Shown in pieces: positions 10,501-19,500 of a stretch of DNA of 42,780 nt. The stretch spans positions 1 to 42,780 of the forward strand of contig NZ_CALEYG010000036.1 of assembly GCF_937924975.1 (NCBI RefSeq), in the 5' to 3' direction. The notes beneath the pieces were generated by a model. That model was not told where the DNA came from. It ran no database searches and was given only the letters and a program-made list of their open reading frames with translations. Source of the DNA: an uncultured Stomatobaculum sp. GTDB lineage: Bacteria > Bacillota > Clostridia > Lachnospirales > Lachnospiraceae. Position numbers and translations under genes: made by a program. Each line of letters opens with the position of its first letter. Within the stretch, counting starts at the first letter, position 1.

Positions 10501-13500
10501 TGTCTTACTCTGCGCCGCCACCGAAAGGGTGGTACCGCTCTGTGTCACTGTGTACTTCAGGCTGTAGACCGTCGGATCAAAGATAAAGCCCGCAGTTGTG
10601 CTCGTAAGTTCCTTCAACTCATAGATGTATTCGCCCGGCATCGTAAAAGTAATGTTACCGGTCTGAACACTGCCGCTTCCGGCCGTGAGATCGTTGGTGC
10701 TGAGCGTGAGGACTGCGGTCTGCGCCCGTCCTGCGGCTGCCGGCATCGGCAATGCCGTGATGCCGGTAGCTGTTGTACTGATTGCCTTCAGTTCGAAGCG
10801 GAAGGTCTCCGGGGTAACCGGAGACGCAAGTCCGCCCGGTGTTGTCGTGATATCACCCGTCAATGTCTTCTGAATCGTGACATTGGTCGTCACCGGCGTT
10901 GCCGCAGTCCAGACTGCATAGAGGTCTACCACTGCGCCGTCGGTATCGCTCAGGTTTACAACACTTGCCTGATTTGCAAAATCCACTGTTGTGCTTCCCT
11001 GCGTTCTCGACCAGCCCGCAAATTCATAGCCCGGACGCGTGAACGCATTGTTGTTCAGGTTCTGCGGCACATCATAGGTGTGACTCGAATCCGCCACCGT
11101 ACCGCTGGCATCTGCCGCATCCTTGTTGTAGCGCACCGTATAGCGATTCGGCGCATAGACCGCATGTATGGTCTCATTGCCGGTGACCGGTGTGCCAAAG
11201 GTGTAGGGTGTGTGCGACGGATCGTTATTCTTCTCCCAATGGTCGAAGTGATAACCCGTGCGGTTATTCGGGCGATTCGGTTCCGTAGACGGCGTGTTGT
11301 ACGGCACCGTCGTATTGGAAATCACCTCGTTCTGATGCGGCGGATTTGCATCCGGTGAATCCGTAACCGTGATGGTATAGCTGTTTGTGCTCCAGTTCGC
11401 GTTGAGGGTGATGTTTCCCGTGACCGGCGTGTGCTCAAAGTCGTAAGCCGTGGTCGCCGAATCTCCCTGTTTGTTCCAATGCAGGAAGGTGTGGCCCGCA
11501 AGGTCACCCGCCGGAGAACTCTTACCCGCCTGTGTCTGCGGTCTTGTCGCAAAGTGTCCGTACTTCACAGTCTGCGTGACAGGTGTCACATCGCCTCCCT
11601 GTGCGTTGAAAGTGACCGTATAGCTCGGAAGTGCATAGCTGTTGTCAAAGGCCAGTGCGCCGGTCAGCGGCACATATGCACCACTGCCTTCCTTGACCTC
11701 CTTTGTCACAGAGAGCGTTGTGCCGCTCTGCGTGACTTTGTAGTGAAGCGTATAGACCTTGGAGGCACCGCCGTACGTATAACCGGCTGCCGAGCCCGCA
11801 AGCTCCGTGACTTCATAGTAGTAGTCGCCCGGAAGCGTAAAGGTAATCAGACCGCTTGCCGCCGTTCCGGTCGCCGCTGTTCCGAAGCTGCCGTAGCTTA
11901 ATCCCGCACTGGAAATCGTGAAATCTGCGGTCTGCGCACCTGCCACCGTGCCAAGCGGCATCGGCAGTGCGGTCAGGCCGGGCGCATTGGTCTGCTTCGC
12001 CGTCAGACGGAAGATAAAGCTATCCGCCACAATCGGCGCCGTCTCACCGTTCGGCAGCTGTCCCACATTGCCGGTCAGGGTCTTCTGAATACCAAATGCC
12101 TCCGTTGCCGGTGTGGCCTGCGTCCAGACCGCATAGAGCTTCACAACGCCGTTGTTCTGGGTCGTGAGATTAATCACGCTCTGCTGATCCGGATATGTGA
12201 CCGTACCGGTCGGGGTAGTTGCCCAACCGGCAAACTCATAGCCGGGACGTGTATAGGTATTGTTGTTCAGATTCCGTGCAACGTCATAGACATGCGTGGA
12301 ATTCGGTACCGTGCCGGTCGCATCGCTTGCGTTCTTGTCATACTGCACAGTGTAATTGTTCGGTGCGTAAGTCGCCGTGACGGTCGTGTCGCCCGTGACC
12401 GGTGTGCCGAAGGTGTACGGATTGCCGCCCTGGTCGACCCAGCCGTTGAAGTGATAGCCGGTCTTATTGTTCGGCGTCGACGGTGCGGTCACCGTGTCGC
12501 CGTGGTTCACGTTCGGATTGTTCAGGTACTCATGATCCCGCATGCCCGGATCCGCATCATGCGGCTCCTTGACAATGACGTGGTACTGGTTGATGTCCCA
12601 CTTTGCCTTCAGGTTCTTGTTCCCTGTCACCGGCGTGTTGAAGTTGTACGGCGCATTGGTCGCCGTGTCAATCCAGCCGCCAAAGTGATAGCCGGTCTTC
12701 TCTCCCGCCGGGGAGGTATGGCCGGTCTGCGTCTGCGGCTCGGTCGCCTTGTTGCCGTGTTTCACGGTCTCGGTGGGCGGCGTCACATTGCCGCCGTCGG
12801 CATCGTAGGTCACCGTATACCGCGGACGCTGATAGTCATTCGTGAAGTCAAGCGCACCCGTGAAGGCCGTAAAGCTGCCGCCGTTTTCGCTGACCTCCTT
12901 CGTCACCGTGAGTATGGTTCCGACCTGCTGCACCTTGTACTTCAAGGTGTAGACTTTGTTGTCATAGGTGTAACCCGTGACACCGTTGCCAAGCTCCTTC
13001 ACCTCATAGACGTACTCGCCAGGCATCGTAAAGCTGAACAGGCCGCTTGTCACAGTTCCGTTGCTCTCGCCTGCCTGCGTATCCGTCACACCGCGAACCA
13101 GGGTGAGGCCTGCGGTTCCGAGCTGCATCACATAGGTCTGCTGCCCGGCTGCCGCTGCCGGCATCGGCAACGCACCGCTCAAGCCGAAGGCCGTCGTGCT
13201 GACTGCCTTTAACTCGAAGCGGAAGTTCTCTGCCGTAAGCGGTGCCGTCTCGCCGTTTGCGAGCGGGCCCACATCGCCGGTCAGGGTCTTCTTCACACTG
13301 AATGCCTCTGTCGCACCGCTCACCGGTGTCCAGACTGCATAGAGCGTGACCGTGCCGTTGTCGGTTGTCGTCAGGTTCGTGACAGACTGCTGGTCCGTAT
13401 AGGACTGGCCGCCGCCGTTCGCCTGGGTGTTCCAGCCGCCGAAGGTGTAACCCGGGCGGGTGAAGTTGTTCTGGTTCAGGTTCTTCGCCACGTCATAAAC

Positions 13501-16500
13501 ATGGTTCGAATCCGTCACCGTGCCGCTCACATTTGAGCCGTTCGGCTCGTAGTGAACCTTGTAGTTGTTCGGCGCGTAGGTCGCCGTGACGGTCGTGTCG
13601 CCCGTGACCGGTGTACCGAAGGTATACGGATTGCCGCCCTGGTCGACCCAACCGTTGAAGTGATAGCCGGTCTTATTGTTCGGCGTCGACGGTGCGGTCA
13701 CCGTGTCGCCGTGGTTCACGTTCGGATTGTTCAGGTACTCATGATCCCGCATGCCCGGATCCGCATCATGCGGCTCCTTGACAATGACGTGGTACTGGTT
13801 GATGTCCCACTTTGCCTTCAGCTTTTTATTGCCGGTCAAAGGCGCCGTAAAGTCGTAAGGCGTCGAAGAGATATTGCCGCTCGGATCCTCCTCAAACCAG
13901 CCTACGAAGTGGTGGCCGGCCTTGTCTCCCGCCGGAGATGTGCTCGGGCTTGCGGCAGTCGGCTCTGTCGGCGTACCGCCGCGCTTAATTCCCGTCTGTG
14001 TGCCCGGCGTCACGCTGCCACCGTCCGCATCAAACTCCACCTGATACTTCGGAAGCTGATAATCATTCGTGAAAGCCGCTGTCGCATCGCCGCTCGTCAC
14101 TGCGGTGAAAGCTGCGCCGGCACCGTCCTGCAGTTCTGTTGTCACATGAATGGTGGCACCGGTCTGTGTCGCCGTATAGCGCACTGTGTACACTTTATTG
14201 TCATAGGTATAACCGGTCGCGCTTCCCTGGGCCTCAGTCACCTCGTACTCATAGACACCCGGGAACCGGAAGCTGATATTACCGGTTTGCACACTCGCGC
14301 TACCGCTTGCGAGATCCGAAGTCGGAATCGTATAGGTCTGACTCTGTGCACCTGCCGCTGTCCCTGTCGGCATCGGATAAGCAGTTCCGGCTGCGGCCGA
14401 CTTCGCCTGCAGCGTAAAGCTGAAGGTTTCGGCCACGAGCGGCGCTGTCTCACCGGTCGCAATGGGGCCGCGATCTCCGATCAGCGTCTTCTGAATCGTG
14501 AGCTTCGCAACAGCCGGGGTCACAGGCGTCCACTTCGCGTAGAGATTGACAACAGCATTGTCCTGTGTGGTCAGATTCATCACGCTCTGTGCATCGGTAT
14601 AATTGGTACCGCTTCCGTTCGCCTCGGTATTCCAGCCGTCAAAGATATAACCGGGACGACTGAACGCATTACTGTTCAGATTCTTGGCCACATCATACAC
14701 ATGGTCGGAATCCGTCATCGTACCTGTCGCATCTCCCGCATTTGCATTGTAACGAACTTTGTAGGCATTCGGCAGATATGTCGCGTGGATGGTCTCATTC
14801 TTGGTGACCGGCTGCGTGAAATCGTACGGATTGTTCGCATTGTCGAGCCAACGATCGAAATGATAGCCGACCTTGTTCGACGGCTGTGTCGGCTCTGCCG
14901 TTGTCGTGCCGTAGGGAACATCGTTTTTCCGGAAGATTTCCTCATTCGCGTGTGTTCCGTCCGCATTCGGTGCATCCGTCACCACAACGACGAGTTTCCG
15001 GAGCTCCCACTTCGCCTTGAGCGCATAGTTCTGCTTGACCGCAGTGGTCGCAAAAGCAAACGGAACTTCCGTCATGGTGCCGGTCAACGGATCCGGAACT
15101 TCGTAGACCCAGCCTCTGAAGTCATATCCGGTCTTGTCTCCCGCCGAGCTGCTCTTGCCCGCCGGCGTGGTGGGCTCACCCGCATAGTGTCCGTATTTTA
15201 CGGTCTGCGTTGTCGGGGTGACATCGCCGCCCTGCGGGTCAAAAGTTATCTGATACGTCGGAAGGTCATAGGCATTGTCGAAGACCACCTGACCGCTGAC
15301 TGCGCTCGTCGTGAGATTCTCAATACTCCGCTGAGCGGCAAGTGTACCGCCGACGCCTGTCGTGACAGTGTAGGTCACCTTGTACTGTGTCGAATCATAG
15401 GAATAATTCGTTACACCGTCATTCAGCTCCTGCACCACATAACTGTAAGTGCCCGGCATCGTGAATGTCAGAAGGCCGGTTGAAATTTCCTTGCTTGTGA
15501 CAGTCGCCGAGAAGTCACTGCTGCTCATGCTGAAGAGCACCGAGTCAATCGCTCCTGTCACATTCGACGGATTGGTCGTACTCGTTGCACCTACCGGCAT
15601 CGGCGCATTCGCGCTGATGCTGGTCATGACAAACTTGAAGTTCGAAGGCAACAGCGGCGACACTTCCGTATTCGGCAGTGTTCCCCAGTCACCGGAGACA
15701 TTCTTCTTAATCTTAAATGCCTCGGCCACCGGCGTGAGCTGCTGCCACTGCGCATAAAGTTTCAGCGGTGTCGTTCTCGCCCCCGTCTTTACGGTATCCC
15801 CCGGTGCATAGTTCTGGCCGCTGCCATCGGCCTCGGTATTCCAGCCCGTGAAAAGATAGCCCGGGCGCGTAAAGCCCGTGTCCGTTCCGGTTCCGCTGAC
15901 CGACTTTGCGATGCCTTCATCGGTACGCGCGTCCGCCCCCGTATTATCCGTGGAAGGATACAGCTGATCCCCGTTCGGAGAGACTGTACCCGTTCCGTTG
16001 TTCGCGTCATATTCGATGTCGGTGTAGACCTGAACGGTCGCCGTGGTCTTCACCTTGCCGCCGTAACCGTCATCCGTTTCCGCCGTGACCGTAACCATAC
16101 CGGTCTTCTGCGGTGTTGCACTGCCGGTCGCGGTTCCGGAATTCTGAATTGTAACAATATCTGTCGGCTGGCCGCTCAGGAGGCTGAACGTGACGCCCGG
16201 TGTCACCGGATCCGTGACGACTGCCGTAATCGGCGTCGTGCCGCCGTTAACCGGAATCCGGAGATTGTTGAGCGTAATCTTCGGCGCCGTATAGAAGCCT
16301 GCATTTACATTCTCTCTGCTGTAGAGATTTCGGTAGGGATCGACAACCACAGAAGTCGTCACGCGATTCGTCTCGCGGTCAAACGCAGAGTCAATCGCCG
16401 GTCTGCCATTCTTATTCTGCAACACCAGCTTCTTTTCCACCCCAAGACCGCTTGTATCCGCTTCCACAATCCAGTTGCCGTCATGCGGCACCAAAACTGT

Positions 16501-19500
16501 ATAGCTACCGTTTGCTCCGCTGTTGACCAGAAAATCTCCGTTCGGCGCAGAGTTCAGTTGTACCTGTGTATTGGTCGCCGGATCATATACACGGAAGCGA
16601 ACGTTCTGTAAGAGGCTGTCGGTTCCGGCATTGTAGGTCGAGTTTCGGTCTGTCTCATCCCAGGCGAAACCGCTGATTTCCATATCCTTCAGCGTATAGG
16701 TAAGCGGAAGGCTGGCCTGACCGGTTGCGCCGAAGTACGGCGTCGTGCTACTGCCCATGTTGAAGTTACCAAAGACCACATTCTGGTTCTTCATGTTTCC
16801 GAGAAGTGACTTCGGATCGTGGAGCTTGTACTGAACCTTTACAAACGATTTCTTGCTCGGATTCACATTGTCAATCTTCACACGAACCATCGTGACATCC
16901 GCCTTATTGGCCGGAACTGTCGCCGAATAGTTTGCCGCTTTTGCTGTTGCATAGCCGCCGGCTCCCGGGTTCGGATCCGTCGTATACGCGACGGAATAGT
17001 TTAAGCCCGCAAGCGTTGAAGTGTCGACGCCGTAATAATCCAATTCGTACTCATTGGGCGCGGTCTGATTGGTCGTGCCGCCGCTCGTATAGTTGTAGCG
17101 CTCTCCCTTTTTCATGACAGGGATATAGAGCTCCCAGTGACTCGTGTTCTGCGAGTTATCGCCCGTAATGTAGACCTTCGTGCTAAAGATGTTTTCGTTC
17201 GAGCGAATGTCCCGGCTCGAAACTTCGGTCGACGATTCGTTGAACGGAATCGTGGACTGCGCGTACGCAAGTAAACCGAGAATTGCCTGCTGGTTAATCT
17301 TGTGGAGGGTTGTTGTGTCCGCATAGAGCATCTCGGCTTTCCCTGTTGCCGCCGAAATCTTTGCGGTTCCCTGGTTAAAGAAGTCCACACCGACCGGACC
17401 GTCGTTCACAAGCTGGTTCCGGCTGTTGGCGAGTTCAACCGCCACCCCCTGCGGATTTCCGCCCTGAGATCCGTCGCGGTCTGCGTCAAAATCTGTGTCC
17501 ATCCAGACACCCATGACAGGTCGCACATTGACCGGTTTCGCATTGTACTTTGCCTGCAATTTGAATGAAAGGCTGTAATAGCCGCCGTACAACGCCGTTC
17601 CGTTGTAGTTTTCCAGCTGAACCTCGCCCGATGCCAAATCCGCCTCCGGCACATTCTCATACGAGACTGCAAGAATACCGTAGTCATCGCTACCGGACTG
17701 ACCGGCTCCCGTGCCCGCAGGCACGAAGTGCGTGACAACTCCCGAAGGAATCGTCTGCGGATTCAAGCCCGGCGGGTTATTGCCATTCTTCAACCCTGCA
17801 GTTGCTACAAGTGAACCATCGACATAGTTAAAATTCTTGTCAATTTTATAATAATAGGTCGGCCGTATCTTCAACGCCTGTGCTTTCACAATGGAAGAGG
17901 TCGTGTCACTGGCAGTGAAGCCATTCACCAGACCTACCTGAAGAATGTTTCCCTGATAGGTATTGGTGGAACCGTAGCTCACCGAAAGTCCCATGTGATC
18001 GACCAGCACTCTCTGCCCTGCAATTCGCTCGGATGTTCCCGTCGCGTCATACGAAGTGGTCGTACCAAAAACATCCTCAAAACTGAGCTTCGCCTTAACG
18101 GTCAATTTGTCGTAGGAATCGTCGCTCTCGTGGTCGCTGACAGAGCCGATTTTATCATTTGTGCCCGGATACTTTTTCGGCACGGAGACATTGTACATGC
18201 CGAGGCCGATTTCCGGCAGCATGCGCTTTGAGTTCTCTGCGGGATCCTTTCCGTACTTCTGGCTGTTCTGTCCCCAGTTGTAGTCGCTCGGCACCTTCAC
18301 CTTCAGGGCGGTCACATAGACCCCGTTGGCAATATCCACATCCGGCAACTGCACGAACATGCGCCCGTGCGAATTCGGTGCATAAGAATACTTCGCGAGA
18401 TCCGAGATTGTCTTGGTCTGTCCGTTCGAAAGTGTGTATTCGATTTCAAACGGCACCGAATAGCGGTTGCTGAGCAAGGGACCGAAACTCACCACATTCG
18501 TCAGGGACAAAAGTCTTGCATCCGTCCCTGTAAAATCATATACGACATTGCGATATGCGAGCTGTGCCTTCGTTGTGACATTATAGTTCGTCGGCACATC
18601 ACTGTTGTCGACACTGATTCGTGTGAGCTCAATCTCTCTTTTGCCGACAACATCCTCGGCGTTCTGATCTGCACCGAGGCCCTCGGTATTGACCTTCATC
18701 TTGGAGCGGTCGTACTCGGTCGCTGTTCCGGGATTCACAAGATCGGTCTGCTTATAATAAGTCGTAGTGGGTGTAAACGGATTGATGTAATAATCAAAAT
18801 CCTTGACCGAAATTCCCTTTGCCTTATCACCGAGCACAAACTGAGCGCTCTGCAAGGTCTGCGGCCAGGCCGTGCCGTGACCGGACGGTGTGCCACCCGG
18901 CTTATTCGCATCGTGCGGTGCACCGCCGTTGACTCGCTCGGACTTATAGTCGCTGTATTCACAGTAGAGTCTGCCCTCTGCGGAGACGCGCTTCGGAAGA
19001 TCCGCGGCACCGTTCGTGCCGATTACATTGTCATAGTTCAGATGTCCGGGTGTAACCTGCTGCGCGAAAAGGCGTGTCCAGCGCGTCTCAAAGAGTCCGC
19101 TGATTTTCCAGTCGTTTAATTTCTCCTGCGCAAGGACAAGTCGCTTAGCGTAGCGAACACCGTAGTGATTGAAAATCGCCTCCAGGTCATAGACCTGACC
19201 TTCAAAAGCACCTGTATCGTTCGGATCTCCCATGACTGTGAGCTTGGTGTCCGAATACATGTTGACACCGTCTTTCAGATAGGCGGGCTGATCCGGGTCG
19301 AAGCCATCTGCCTGGAAATCATGATAGACATCGTTCTCGTCCCAGAAACCGAGAAGGCGCTGGTTTGCCTTCTCGAGATGATCCGTAATTTCAACACCTG
19401 CCCCGGAGACTTCCACGACAGGCGGATTATAGTTTGGATCACCGTAGGCATACGCGTTTCCGCTCGTGTCCACATTGTAATCCATGGTCTCGGCGTACTT

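Larger units (their letters stand above)
7975..15725 (-). repeat. Array of about 1.2 kb coding modules (FctA domain + three InlB repeats)
   Basis: Six full modules plus a seventh shortened one lie inside the 4772-residue adhesin gene. Module starts are near 15720, 14515, 13310, 12110, 10895, 9730 and 8570, a spacing of about 1.16-1.21 kb. Each module has one isopeptide-type domain and three InlB repeats of different subtypes in fixed order: one with a GDxTP start and an SPAGxKxGYHF core, one with a VTDxPDA-like start, and one ending in LYAxWTPVTP. The order is the same in every module, so whole modules, not single repeats, were multiplied. Confidence 0.85.

Noticed and set aside
8095..11358. 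A 1087-codon open frame on the plus strand, with other long plus-strand frames at 12292-13212, 13552-15483 and 2246-3244.
   Set aside because: They lie wholly antisense to the giant adhesin genes, encode Arg/His/Cys/Val-rich sequence with no domains, and follow from the repetitive GC-rich codon pattern of the minus-strand genes. No ribosome sites or promoters fit.
7975..15725. Regular repeats that could suggest a CRISPR array.
   Set aside because: The repeat unit is about 1.2 kb and translates as protein modules in one open frame. There are no short direct repeats with unique spacers and no cas genes.
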